From positions 27,887,600 to 27,951,599 of the forward strand of contig CM034610.1 in the NCBI GenBank assembly GCA_020091685.1: a DNA stretch of 64,000 bases. Direction: 5' to 3'. Positions within the stretch are counted from its first letter, which is position 1. Every line of letters begins with the position of its first letter. Of this stretch, positions 48,044-59,399 are shown in pieces. The translations under genes and the position numbers were made by a program. Source of the DNA: Lutjanus erythropterus (taxonomy: Eukaryota > Chordata > Actinopteri > Lutjaniformes > Lutjanidae). The notes under the pieces were generated by a model, which ran no database searches, had not been told where the DNA came from, and was given only the letters and a program-made list of their open reading frames with translations.

Positions 48044-48992
48044 TGGAAGAGGAAATATTCAGGTCTTTTAGTTATAAAGTACCAATACCACACTGTAAAA
48101 ATACTCCAGTAAAAGTCTGCATTGAAAATATGTTCCTGAAGTAAAAGTATGTTAACTACAATCATGAAAATGCACTTAAAAAATTCAAAGTAAATGTCAG
48201 TATGGAAAAATGTCCCCTGTGATGGTTATACTATTATATACACTGTAAAAAGTCACTCAGGAACTAAACTACAACTAAACTTATCTCATTAACTTAATTT
48301 AAATATACAAGTTTTATATATTAGTTTCTAAAGAAACATGATCAACATATTGTTTGAGAGTTAAAGCCGTCCTGAGACCTGATTTTTTAATAGTTTGAAG
48401 TTTCAAACTGAGAAAATGTAAAAGGAAATGTCTATTTGTATATCCTGTGGCGTATGGAGGACCAACACTACCAAAATGAAAAATAAATAAATACATTACT
48501 CAGTAAATAAATTTGCATGCCCTATTTATTTGCCTCCCCTTTTTAATACTCTTGTTTATTTATGTATTTTTATTATTTATTTCTAATTATTTATGTTCTT
48601 ATTTTTATGTTTGTGTTACTGAAATTTCCACAAACTTGTACAATGTTTTTGTATTTGCTTTTTACATTTATCTCTGTACTTCTGTTTGTTTTTTTGTTTT
48701 TTTCTTTCTTTGTGTGTATTCATTTGCTACTCATTTAAATGCAGGAAGTAAACAAATAGGGTATGTATTCATTGAGTCTGTGTTCCTTATTTTACATATT
48801 TTATAATCTCTTTGCATGTTCTGTGTCCAGAAATTAGTAACAAAAAATGTCAAATTATATTAGTGAAGTAAAAAGCGCAATATTTCCCTCTGGAATGTAG
48901 TGGACTAGAAGTAGAAAGCATGAAAATAAAACACTCAAAGTACCTAAAAATTTGTACTTAGGTACAGTACTTGAGTAAAAGTACTTAGTTAT
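48044..48992. mobile_element. hAT-type MITE copy split by a nested insertion
   Basis: The left part has GTGGAAGAGGAAATATTCAGG, CTGAAGTAAAAGTATG. The right part resumes after the insert with GTGAAGTAAAAAGCGCAATA and ends AGTACTTGAGTAAAAGTACTTAGTTA. Orientation of motifs matches the 6.6-kb and 8.9-kb copies. Confidence 0.65.
48239..48400. mobile_element. 'CACTGTAAAA' element fragment nested in the hAT copy
   Basis: TA+CACTGTAAAAAGTCACTCAGG, then ATCTCATTAACTTAATTTAA and AAGAAACATGATCAACAT match the unit of the 43.75-kb element. The right end is not clear; the T-rich sequence following (48500-48720) may belong to another insertion. Confidence 0.55.
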
Positions 48993-48999
48993 ATATTTG

Positions 49000-49850
49000 C
49001 AGACCAGATCAGCTGGATTATCGCTGTAAAGTGCAGCCTATAATCCATCACAGTCGATGGCAGCGTAACAAAGCCCACACGGTTCTGCAGAAAAGCAGCA
49101 GAAGGTGTCTGAACACAGTAACAGCCTCTGGTGGCTGTAAAGACATTACGGTCCAATCATGTTTCAGATACTCAGATGTCAGCTCGACATGCGTCATGAT
49201 TTTGCGAGGCCGTGAATCCCTTTATTGCTATTTGTGTGCAATGAAAAGCCTCCGCTGGCTCGCGGAGGATATTAACAGGTGTTTGTCTGTTTTGTGAATC
49301 TGTTGCAGCTGCGTCATGTCATAAGCACACTTCTTTACACTCTGACTCGGGTCGTAACGCCGCCACTATTCAACATCGCTCAAGAACATATGGTGCTCGC
49401 AGCCTTGACCGATACCTTATATGCTCAAGTAATACTAATTTTCTCTGTGATTATTTATACAGATTCAGAATCAAGCCCGCTGCTCTTGTTGAAACCAGAC
49501 AGTCCATAACTCAGCGGGCCTGAGAATCAAGCCTTTAGTTGTTTTTCTCCTCTTATCATAATCCCATTAAATTCCACGCTGATTTATTGTGTTTTGAATT
49601 ATGCTTTGCTTGTCGACTATGTCATTGCTCGGAGGAAAATGGCAAACTGTTTCAAAGCTTGTCTGCGTTCCTCACTAGCACACTCGCTGGCCAAAACGCA
49701 AGGCCAGAGCTGATCATAAAAAGCCGATCAGAACCTTCACCCCGAGCCTGACCTCGGCGAAGACGTAAACATGAAGAGAAACAATAAAATCGGGGATTAG
49801 TGAAGAGGCAAATTTGTGAGTTCAGGGCCGAGCCAGGCGTTTGGATATCA
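49000..49850. promoter_or_regulatory. Long non-repetitive island, candidate regulatory region
   Basis: About 0.8 kb of balanced, non-repetitive sequence without stop-free frames of interest. It contains GGATTATCGC, GTTTTGAATTATGC and GCTGATCATAAAAAGCCGATCAG-type palindromic pieces. No splice-bounded exon recognised. Confidence 0.22.
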
Positions 49851-50165
49851 TGACAACAACTCCTGTTTGTTTGTGCGACGTTGAGGAGAGGAGTCTTCTT
49901 TTACATGGAGCTCGGAGACATTCTCGTCTCTGATGAAGGGGCTGGCATTCAAGGCACAGAGACAAAAAGAAGAAAGGAGAGAGGGAGCGCAGAAGAAGAG
50001 GAACGAGAGATTAAATGTGTGGATATTCTGGCAGAGAGCAGAGAGGCACCACGCCAACAGAAACTCTGTTTTTATCTCACACACACACACACTGAAGTTC
50101 TGCACAACTGTGCACACAAACACACACAAACACAAAGCAGCAACACATGAATGCAAAGACTCTGA
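49851..50165. other. Spacer with CA-rich tracts
   Basis: Purine-rich 49960-50045, then short CA tracts at about 50079-50150. No exon. Confidence 0.4.
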
Positions 50166-50171
50166 CACCTA

Positions 50172-51403
50172 CACTCTGAGAAATAAAGGTACTAACTAGA
50201 ACCATGTAGGGTGCTGTAGGATTCTGTTGGTCCACAAAGAAGCAACATTTTTGGTTCCTGGTATGACATTTCATAAAGGTTCCACCAGAACCCAACATAA
50301 AGGGTTACACCTAGAGCCATCTGCAAAAAGTCTCATCCAGAACCCCACATTCATCCAATGATGTAATGGTTCCAACCAGAACCCTCTCTGGTGGCCCTTT
50401 TTTCAACAAATTAGTTCTGGTTCTTGAACAACTTCTGTTCAAGGTTCTTGGACCTTTGGTGCCGTCCAGTAAACCAGCCCAGGTTTCCACCAGTTTTGAG
50501 TGGAACCACTGCAGTCCCAGGTGATATCAACAGAGGGCGCTGCACAGCAACCAGTATAATACGACACGCCCACTTTGGTTCCTGAAGGAAACCTGCTAAT
50601 TTTTTGTTTCCAGTTGGGAACCAGCTTTTTGGTTTCCTGAGCCAATTGTTTGGGGTGGAAATGCTCAGAATAATTCAAAATTAGGTGCTTGAACCAGAAT
50701 GGAGCCAGTTCCATGTTGGTGGAAAAGGCCTATGGGGGAACTTTTCCTTTTAAGGTTGCTAACAAGAACAAAGTTCTATTAGGAAACCTATTATATTCCA
50801 AGGTTGCATCTAGAAAACACCCAGGGGGTTCTACAGAGAACCCTTTTATATTCCATGGTTTTCATCTAGAACCCATCTTGGGATTCTACTGAGAACCCTT
50901 TTACATTCCAAAGGTTTCATCTAGAACCCACCCAGTTGGTTCTACCGAGAACCTTCTTATGTTCCAGGGGTTTTTCCCTTTTCAATACCTGGTAGATCCC
51001 TTTATAAATATTCCACCTGGACCACTTTCAGAGGGTTCTACATAGAATCCAACAAAGTTCTATGGAGATCCCTTTTATGATGTAATGATTCCACCTAGAA
51101 CCAACTAACCCTCTCCCTTCTATATTCCAAGGATTTCATCTGGAGCCCATCAGGGCGTTCTACATAGAGCCCTTTTATATTCCAACGATTTCTCATTAAA
51201 CCCTCTTGTCTATAGGAGAACCCTCTCTGGGGGAACATTTCCACTTAAGGGCTAACATGAACAAGGTTCTACCAAGGGCCCTTTTATGTTCCAGGGATTT
51301 CTCCTGTAACCGTCTTGTCCTTTGAGGGTTCTACAAAGAATTTAACAAAGATTGAATCAACCCTTCGGAAAGAACCATTTTGGAACCCTTATTTCTAAGA
51401 GTG
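50172..51403 (+). mobile_element. Minisatellite-filled TIR element, copy 3
   Basis: It starts TA+CACTCTGAGAAATAAAGG and ends CCTTATTTCTAAGAGTG+TA, a clear inverted end pair with a TA duplication. The interior has tandem GGTTCTACAGAGAACCC, TTTTATATTCCA, and TCATCTAGAACCCACCC units in the same orientation as copies 1 and 4. A non-tandem segment is inserted at about 50470-50735. Confidence 0.85.
50470..50735 (-). mobile_element. Nested segment with CCACCAGTTTTGAG end, orientation 1
   Basis: Bounded by TTTCCACCAG at left and TTGGTGGAAAA at right. It contains AACAGAGGGCGCTGCACAG, CACGCCCACTTTGGTTCC and TTAGGTGCTTGAAC. The same segment occurs inverted at 54.27-54.50 kb. Confidence 0.7.
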
Positions 51404-51448
51404 TACACACAGACACACTGCACATAAAAACACTGCAAAAGATTCTAT

Positions 51449-51463
<15 letters not shown>

Positions 51464-51518
<55 letters not shown>
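51464..51518. repeat. (CA)n microsatellite
   Basis: Continuous CA dinucleotides just outside minisatellite element copy 3. Confidence 0.97.
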
Positions 51519-51520
<2 letters not shown>

Positions 51521-52103
51521 AATTGGATAACTGGGCATGTGTTTGCAGATATGTTTTATTGAATAATACACAACGTAATACAAACAATTTAATACACGAG
51601 CCTAAATATTTGGAAAAATCAATATGGCTGCTTTTCAAAACTAACATTGTTGCACAATAGGTGATGTAGTTTCAGCAGGCTTAACAATATTATGTTAAGA
51701 AGCGATTAATATCAAAAATAATGTTTGAACAATTGAGTCGGCAGTTAAAACAAGCCTCCAGATTAAAATCAGATTTCACAGTGGAGTTGAGTTTGCCATT
51801 GAAACACCCATAAACAGCCCTTCCTGAGTATGTCTGTATTTGTTCTGCAAACACAATTATGGAGAAAAATGGCACTTCACAGAAGAGCTTTCTGACCCAC
51901 TACAGCAACATTACAGGAGCGTTTTCTGTCTAGCAGTATTGTGTTGGTAAAGTATAGGTGACTGGCAAACAATTTAATAAGAAACACTAATTTCACAGTA
52001 ATAACTGGATTCTGCAAAGTTGATGTGATCATGAGATGATTTAATCAGTTACGTACGTATGCATCTTGACACGTCATTGCATGCTATTGTACTGTTCTCT
52101 TGA
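51519..52103. other. Unassigned sequence
   Basis: Mixed AT-leaning sequence, no exon or clear repeat. Confidence 0.35.
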
Positions 52104-52182
52104 ACTGACTCCTCGCTAAGCCCCACCTCTAAACAGCAACTGTCCAATCGTAGCTTAGCAACTGTAACTAGGCCTGTCAAGC
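52104..52182 (+). repeat. Dispersed repeat 'CCCACCTCTAAACAGCAACT', copy 2
   Basis: Direct copy of 32.945-33.03 kb (AAACAGCAACTGTCCAATCG, TTAGCAACTGTAACTAGG, CTGTCAAGCTTT). Confidence 0.65.
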
Positions 52183-53640
52183 TTTTGATTTTTCTGTTGA
52201 AACGTGTGCAGGAGGCTCTACTCTGCGTTTCATGAGTCTGGATGGCGGTGCCTTTTTTGTAGTCTCTCAAAAACATGAAACACAAGCTGCAAACATTAGC
52301 ATGTCTGGCTAACTAATGCTAGCTTGCTAGCTGCAGTAACTTTACCTCCAGACAAACTTGTTAAATCCCACTGCATCTGCATTTGTTCTGTCGGGGTTTG
52401 AGGAGGAGAATGTGGGCTGATGCAGAATCAAAGTGGGCCGACGATGATGCATCTCTCTCTGGCTCACTGTCTCAGGTCTTAGCCGGATTAGCTTAGCTCT
52501 TATCCCAGCTGTCTCCTGCAGTCATGGTCTAGCTGGTCTGGTTCGGTTACCCGTCTCAAAGTCTGCTGCAGTAATCGAGCCCCTGCGCTTCCTTTTCCCA
52601 CGTTAATGAGTGTATTTCTGTCATCTATCATGTAAATATACCTGCTATATTTCACCATCCGACCAATGTTTGCTAGCTTTCGATGTATGCTAGCTTTATC
52701 CTCAGTCTTTTAGCATTAATGTTATATCATGTACACATCTGCTAGCTAACTTTACATAAACCCTTTCCCAAGGTTCTTGTTTTAAAACATGTCAGATGAA
52801 AACATTAAAATGTCAGCTGGAGTTAGCATTAGTATTAGCTTACATTAGCCAGCTGCACTTATGAAATCTGCTTGTGAGTCATTATTTTAGCTGACAAAAT
52901 CCACCATCGTTAGCTAGAAATGAGGATCTGCTTTTGTTCACTTCTCTGAGGAATCACTGACCTCGTGATTCAACAATTACTCCCAAACTTGATCTGCCAC
53001 CGTTATCACCGTGATACAACATGGTACATGGTAGATGATATGGTACATGAAATAAATATAAATGTAACAGTACTTGTACTTGAGTACAGATTTTCAGTGG
53101 TATTTTCACTACTGGTTATAACCTGCTAAACCTTCAGATCTCATGCACTTTGATGCACTCCAACCAACCAGTAGGAGTCAGCGCTGCAGTAACAACTCCA
53201 TGATCCCTCACCATCTTCCCAGACACTGACTAATGCTGTTTGTTGGACAGCATGACCAAACTAGAAGTTGCTGTCTTTCAGATTTTCTTTTGACAAAGTG
53301 CTTACTTGGTTTGAGGTCAAGTTAACATGAGTTCCAGCTGAAAGAGGAATGATAACTAGGACAGTGGTTTTCAAACTGGCGTCTTGGAACCAATAGGGGT
53401 CCTTGTGTGGGTTTTAAGGGGTCACCAACAATCACTAGATTAATTGTAATTTATGGTAATCCTGCTTTGAGCATATAAATAAAAAAAATAATCCTTTCAA
53501 ATTGTGGGTCCGTGGTCCTTGACATGAAAACTTTAAGGAACCCCTGAGCTAGAGAATATGCTGATCCAGTATATCTGAGTGGAGGAACATTAGAGAAAGG
53601 CCTTGTGTCTCTTCTTGTAGTCTGCGTGTGCTGTGCGTGT
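52183..53640. other. Repeat-rich sequence with TTAGC motifs
   Basis: Many GCTAGCTTGCTAG and TTAGCATTA variants at 52290-52910 suggest an old interspersed repeat. 53055-53110 contains a hAT-like fragment (AGTACTTGTACTTGAGTACA). No exon. Confidence 0.4.
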
Positions 53641-54207
53641 GGAGCTGCATTCACAGAAAGCCTACGGGGGATTTGCCTATTGAGCTAAATCGTGGCACCC
53701 TTATCTCTCCCATTTCGTTATCTCCAACACGGTAATTGCTGACTTCCAATCGCGCTTGTTTTCCTCCGATAGGGAGACTTTTCCTTCTTTGCAGCGAGCC
53801 CGCTCTGACTTCCCTTTCCGAACTTAGCGGGGGCCCCACCTCCACGCTGACACACGAGAAATGCCCAGAGGAATACATGCACACGCATAGACAGAGACAG
53901 ACACATTCCCGAATGCCCTCTGTTCATGCCAAGACTGAAGGGGAAATCATTGACTTCTACTGAACCCATTACAGGACACAGTATGACCCAGGGGGACTGC
54001 AGAGAGCTCATTATAACTCCGTGCTGCATGTGAAAAGTATTGTATCCTTCAGAGTATCAGCAGGAGGTTTGTTACATTAACTTTCTTACATAAAAAGCGT
54101 CATTAGGGGGATAAAATCTGGAATAGTTGAAGAGTTCAGCTTCGTCTTTGCTTAAAGCCTCAAGGTAAAGCAAACAAATAGCAGTCATGTGTTCTTCAGA
54201 GAGAAGA
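53641..54207. other. Non-repetitive island, possible regulatory element
   Basis: 53650-53860 is unique and GC-balanced with a CCAACACGGTAATTGCTGAC core. No recognisable coding exon. Confidence 0.25.
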
Positions 54208-54209
54208 TA

Positions 54210-55572
54210 CACTCTGAGAAATAAAGATACTAACTAGAACCATATAGGATCATAGTCCTTCATAGTCCATAGTTGTTCAAGCACCTAATTTTAAACCTTT
54301 CAAAGCATTTCCACCACAAATAAACAGGTTCAGAATCTGAAAAGCTGGTTCCGAGCTGGAACCCTCACCCAAAAAACAGTTTTTTTCTTGGGAACCAAAG
54401 TGGGCGTGTCATATTCTGCAGGTCGTTGTGTATTGTGCAGCGCCCTCTGTTGATGACATCCTTGATTGCAATGGTTCCACTCAAAACTGGTGGAAATACG
54501 GGATGTTCCACAAGATAGTACCAGGATTCCTGGTAGAACCTTTCATGAAAGCTCCGACCTGGAACCCTTTCAGAGAGTTCTACCTAAACCCCAACATAAC
54601 TGGTTACACCTGGAGCCATCTGTGAAAGGTTTCACCAAGAATCCCCCCATGAGAAGTTCTACAGAGAACCCTTCCACAATGTAATGGGTCCACCAAGAAA
54701 CCTTTCTGGAGGTTCTAGACAGAACCTTTCCACTTAAAGGTACTAACAAGAGCAATGTTCCACTGAGAACCCTTTTCTATTCCAAGGGTTTTCTCTAGAA
54801 TCCATCCAGGGCATTCTACTGAAAACCGTTTAAGGTTTCATCCACATCCACCAAGGGGTTCTACGAAGAACCCTTTTATATTCCAAGATTTCATGTAACT
54901 CCACCAGGGGGTTCTACAAAGAACCCTTTTATATTCCGTGGTTTCACCTAGGAAACAGCTGGTGAAAGAGCTTTCCTATCAAAAACCCTTTTCTATTCCT
55001 CGGTTTTCATCTAGAACCTACCCAGGAGATTCTACCGAGAATCCTTTATGTTCTAAGGTTTCATCTAGAAGACTCCTGGGGGTTCTCCCAAGAACCCTTT
55101 TCTATCAGGAACCCTTTTATATTCCTAAAGTTGTATCCAGAAACCACCCAGCAGAGAATCAACAACTGAGAACCATTTTATATTCCAAGGCTTTATTTAA
55201 ATCCACCAGGGGGTTCTACCATGAAAACTTTTATATTCCAATGATTTCATCTGGAACCCACCCAGCGGTTCTACTTAGAACCCTTTTATGTTCTAAGGTT
55301 TGAATCTAGAACACAACAGTGGGTTCTACTGAGACACCTTTTATATTCTGAGGTTTTAATCTAGAACCCACAAAGTGAGTGGATTGTTGATGACCCAGTG
55401 ACTTCTACCAAGAACCCTTTAATATTCCAAAGGTTTTAACAAGGAAAAACTTTATTTTAAAATCTTGGAACAATGATGGCTTTATGCTCACGCTTCATAA
55501 AGGGTTCTGGGTTCCGGTTAGAACCTCAGCTCTTTAGGAAGAAACCTTGTGGAACCGTCATTTCTACAAGTG
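54210..55572 (+). mobile_element. Minisatellite-filled TIR element, copy 4
   Basis: It starts TA+CACTCTGAGAAATAAAG and ends with a worn CATTTCTACAAGTG. About 1 kb of tandem GGTTCTACAAAGAACCC, TTTTATATTCCA and TCTAGAACCCACC units. It carries the nested segment at 54.27-54.50 kb in the opposite orientation to copy 3. Confidence 0.8.
54271..54500 (+). mobile_element. Nested segment with CCACTCAAAACTGG end, orientation 2
   Basis: Reads TTCAAGCACCTAATTTTA, GGAACCAAAGTGGGCGTG, GCAGCGCCCTCTGTTGATG and CTCAAAACTGGTGGAAA, the reverse complement order of the segment in copy 3. Confidence 0.7.
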
Positions 55573-56579
55573 CTGTAATTCAGAGCTGTGATCACTTTTG
55601 GAGCTAAAAGTGTATAATTATCTCTGGCTCCTTGTCAGGATCTTTAAAGGAATTCCTCATCCTTAAAATAGAACCATGTTCTCATCATGTGTGTAATATC
55701 TCACATTATTTGCTCGCCATGACCTTGATACAGAAAACACCACATACACACCCTCTGTGAAGCATCAGCCAGTGTGTCAGAATTTCTTTTCTCCTCTTTC
55801 TCCCAGGAACACACAGACAGCCCTGCGGTCCTTGGCTTCCCCGTGTTGAAGTGGGGACTGCACCACATGTTGTGTTGCGGTTAACCGAGCGCCGACCACT
55901 TTAAAAGAGCCTAAATTGATTCAACCCATCTTGAACTAATCCTCTGGTTGAGGATGAGAGAGGGGGGATAACCTGGGGGATCGATTACTTCGCCGCAGAT
56001 ATGGTCTGTGCGACCTGGGCTGGTTACATGGCGGTAGACCACAATGACCAGACGTTATCCGAGTATCTGTTGGTATCTGTTGGAAGTGGTCGGTTCCTGA
56101 CAACTTTGTTCTGTTTGAAAAGGCGGACTTGACAATGAAGGCCAAACAAATGCACTTGAAGGGCTGGAAAGCTGACACTCGAAAAACAAGCAATATGACG
56201 CTGTCCGCGGTAAATCATATGAGCTGTCACAGTTATGTTCCTGTTGGCTCAGGGGCCCCAAGTTGTCTTTTTTACATGTAGTGCCCTCGTAACTGGTTGG
56301 ACAACCACTAGTAAGCATTCAGGAATCACAGCTTCACTGTGAAATCAGGACCCCTGTCGGGCTGTGTGAAATAACTGGGCCAAAGCGAGCTGTTAATGGT
56401 CAGTTATTACCTCTAAACCACAAGATCTCATAGTGATGAACCCACAGAGAATGCACTTTCCCGCTGTGAAAAATGTTTCGATATTTGTTGAGGTCATTGT
56501 TTTGGCTTCCTGGCAGCTACTTCCAGCAAAAAAAAGCTCATGAAAAACCCACTGCACACTGCCATGCCAAGCACCGAAT
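55573..56579. promoter_or_regulatory. Long non-repetitive island, candidate regulatory region
   Basis: 55800-56330 is unique and GC-balanced (GGTTAACCGAGCGCC; CTAAATTGATTCAACCC; GGATCGATTACTTCG). Minus-strand open frames of 60-90 codons have no recognisable domains or splice context. Confidence 0.22.
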
Positions 56580-56705
56580 GACTGACAGACAAAGTTAGCA
56601 ACTAGCTCATGTAATCAGTGCAGCTTAGCAGCTAAAGAGTTACATCCTTACATTGGGAGGTGGTGGAGACCAAAACAGAGTTATAAGGAGAATGAATATT
56701 GGATA
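56580..56705 (+). repeat. Dispersed 'GGAGGTGGTGGAGACCAAAACAGAG' repeat, inverted copy
   Basis: GACAGACAAAGTTAGCAACTAG, AGCAGCTAAAGAG and TGGTGGAGACCAAAACAGAG; the reverse of the pieces at 24.8, 27.1 and 39.9 kb. Confidence 0.65.
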
Positions 56706-56786
56706 AGCAACTGTTTGCAAACCATTTTAACTTTAGAGGGTCATAATATGCCAATGTTGTGTTTGCAGCTTGTTGTACCACTCTAA

Positions 56787-57479
56787 AGGGACAGTCTGGG
56801 TTTTTTGAAGTGGGGTTGTATGAGGCACTTATCCATAGTCAGCGTATTACCGACAGTAGAGGGAGGTCAACAGGCCTCTAGTTTGGAGAACCAGCAGAAG
56901 CACTGGTGTAGGAAGCGATGTAAAGCTGTGGACAGGGTCAGCAGAAAAAGGTTTATGTGTACATTTTATTCAGAATAGTTTGACCGTTTTACCTGTTCTT
57001 GATGAGTAACCGCTCAAATATTCCTCTCTCCAAGCCATTGGCACAATCAGTCATTTTACCTTGCAGAACACAGGAGCTGCTGGTCTACTGCCGTCTTGAT
57101 CTGTGACTTTGGTGTTTTAAAAGGTTTGTTTGGATTCACCAAAGTCACACAATAGCACAAACAAACTGATCAATCGAAGCAGTAGTAGACCAGCAACTCC
57201 TGTGTTCTGAGAGGTAAAATTAATGATTTTGCCTCTGGAGTTTGGTTGGTCTGCAGAGAGCAATATTTGGCTTATATGACAGCAATTTCCTGTCAGAAAA
57301 GGCTCTCTGATAGCAAGGTAATGCTAGGAAATATTCTAAAGTGTGCTGATACTGAACTGATATTTATTTCTTATGTGCCTAAAATACATTTTGCTGATGG
57401 CCCCTTCCACATCAGGACATTACACCGACCACACATAAATATCTCATATAACCACACTTTAAAAACCCAAACTGTCCCT
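56787..57479. mobile_element. TTAA-target MITE, family B copy 2
   Basis: The left tip is AGGGACAGTCTGGGTTTT, followed by AAGTGGGGTTGTATGAGG. The right tip is ACCCAAACTGTCCCT, against TTAA (57480-57483); the left flank is CTAA. It shares CTGTGGACAGGGTCAGCA, AACAAACTGATCAATCGA and GTTCTGAGAGGTAAAATTA with the 18.1-kb copy. Confidence 0.78.
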
Positions 57480-57483
57480 TTAA

Positions 57484-58990
57484 ATACAGAAAACTCTTCT
57501 GCGGCAACTTCTTAGAAGGCAGCTGAGCTGCGTAGGAAAAAGTGATGAAATGAGTAATGTGACAAATTTCTTCATTAGTTATTTTACTTTATCAATGTTG
57601 AATCAGTAATGATTCAAATAACTTAACAAAAACTGTTACAGACATACAGTAGGACATTCTGACAGATAAGAACTGAAACTGATAAGTACAGGCCACCCAG
57701 AGAAAAACATTAAAGGTTAAGCTAACTTTCTGGATATGATACCATAACTCCCTGCTGGCATTTTACTCCCTGCTTCGCCTAAACGCTTGGTATCGATGGC
57801 AGGGCGTTTTTTTTTTCTTTTCTTTTCTCTCCTTCTTCTTCTTTGCACGACGCGGCAGAAGAAAGAAGGTGGCGATGGAGATGGGAGTTTGGCCACGCCG
57901 CTGGAACAGTTGAGTTCACACAGAACGGTGCCTGAGTGTGATTAGCGGAGCTGCTGTGGTGCTTCGCCAGTTCCAGTGAAGCCAGTTCTCATTTGTCAGT
58001 GTGTGTTTGTGTGTGTGTTTGTATATGTGAGTGTGTGAGGAGGGGTCTGAAAGAGCAACAGACTCAGAGACAATAAAAACAGAGACATGGAGGAGGGAAA
58101 TACAGTCAGACAACTATAGCAGATTGGTATGTCTGCCTGCCATTTGAAACTGCAGCGATGTGTGGCCCGGCACCATGGTTTCAGAGTTACACCCAAAACA
58201 AATAAACAAAAGGAGTTTGGGCAGCGCGTGTGAGCGTGTGAGAGATCTGAAACTTCCATGAATCTGACACGCGCGTATGTGTAATGACACATTCTCTGCA
58301 AAGATGGATTTCCCTCCTAAGGTAACAATGACACAAGGCTTAGAGAAATCTTGTGGCGTTTCAGTTCGTTGAGAATCTCTTAGAAACCCGTTCATCACAT
58401 TCCTAACACTCCACATCACGTGTCACCGCTTCCAAATATGCAAATACAACATCTGACACCTTCTTTAAAGCCTCACTGCAGCCGGTGTTTACTGACGTTT
58501 TAAGGTGGAAGTTCTTTCTCAAACAGAATGAGGGTAACAGCTGGATGTAATCCATTACCATGGCAACCAGATCGGTCAGCATCATTAGCAATGATAGCGA
58601 CAGCTGTCATTCAACATAAGTTATGAGGTGGAGGATTTTTCTCCTCCTCCTTCACCCCAATGAGACGAGGGTCTGCTGACAGTGAGAGGCCCCCACCTGG
58701 TGGGCATGGCTTTCTCTCTCTCTCCCTTGTACAGGTGAAGCGTTGAGTAGAGAAGGAGCAGCGTTGATTTCAGTTGGAAAAACAGGTGATTAGCTGTTAG
58801 CTGCCAAGCTAGATGCTCACCTGCTGACAAGCTACATCCCCAGCCAACAAGGTAACGATACATCCCTGCAGGGACGCTCAGTCCTAGCCTATAGTGGAGG
58901 AACCGCATTATCTCCGTGGTGCACACTTTACCCAAAGACAAACTAAATGCCAAGATTAATATTTTTTTGGGGGGTGCTCTTTTTAGCCTT
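57484..58990. other. Mostly unique sequence
   Basis: T/C-rich run at 57808-57845 and TG tract at 58000-58040. No exon recognised. The minus-strand 162-codon frame at 58621-59109 overlaps repeat sequence. Confidence 0.35.
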
Positions 58991-58994
58991 GACA

Positions 58995-59075
58995 TGACAG
59001 CTTTACATAGAGAAGAAATGGTGGAAAGAGAAGGGGAAGACATGCAGCAAAGGGCCACAGACTGGAGACAAAAAC
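58995..59075 (+). repeat. Fragment of a common fish SINE-like repeat
   Basis: GGTGGAAAGAGAAGGGGAAG followed by ACATGCAGCAAAGGGCCACA resembles the 'ACATGCAGCAAAGG' body of a widespread fish repeat; truncated before the B-box region. Confidence 0.45.
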
Positions 59076-59142
59076 ATGGCTGACAGCCTCTGAACGTGGA
59101 ATCTACCAAATGCCCAGTTAAGACAAATTTAATCTAGATTGA

Positions 59143-59250
59143 AGCTTTAAGATTCAAAATTTATTACCATCTCAATGAAACATTAACTGGACTTTGTCTT
59201 GGTGTTTGCTCAAACAACCATACAAAAACAAATCAACAATACAAAATAAA
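59143..59250 (-). mobile_element. Possible LINE 3' end, reverse orientation
   Basis: AAGATTCAAAATTTATTACC with ATCTCAATGAAAC resembles the start of fish LINE 3' ends when read on the minus strand. It is followed by degenerate (AAATA)n sequence to about 59400. Confidence 0.3.
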
Positions 59251-59399
59251 TACACAAGGAAATACCAAAAAAATTACCCAGGAAAATAAGATAAATAAAC
59301 AGTATAAAATACATAATCAGAGTAGATAAAAAAATTACTCTATCAGAGTAAATAAACTCAATCAATTGTACTCAATCAGAGTAAATAAATACAGATATA

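Noticed and set aside
58621..59109. 162-codon minus-strand open frame
   Set aside because: Part of it is the common ACATGCAGCAAAGG repeat, and no protein family is recognisable.
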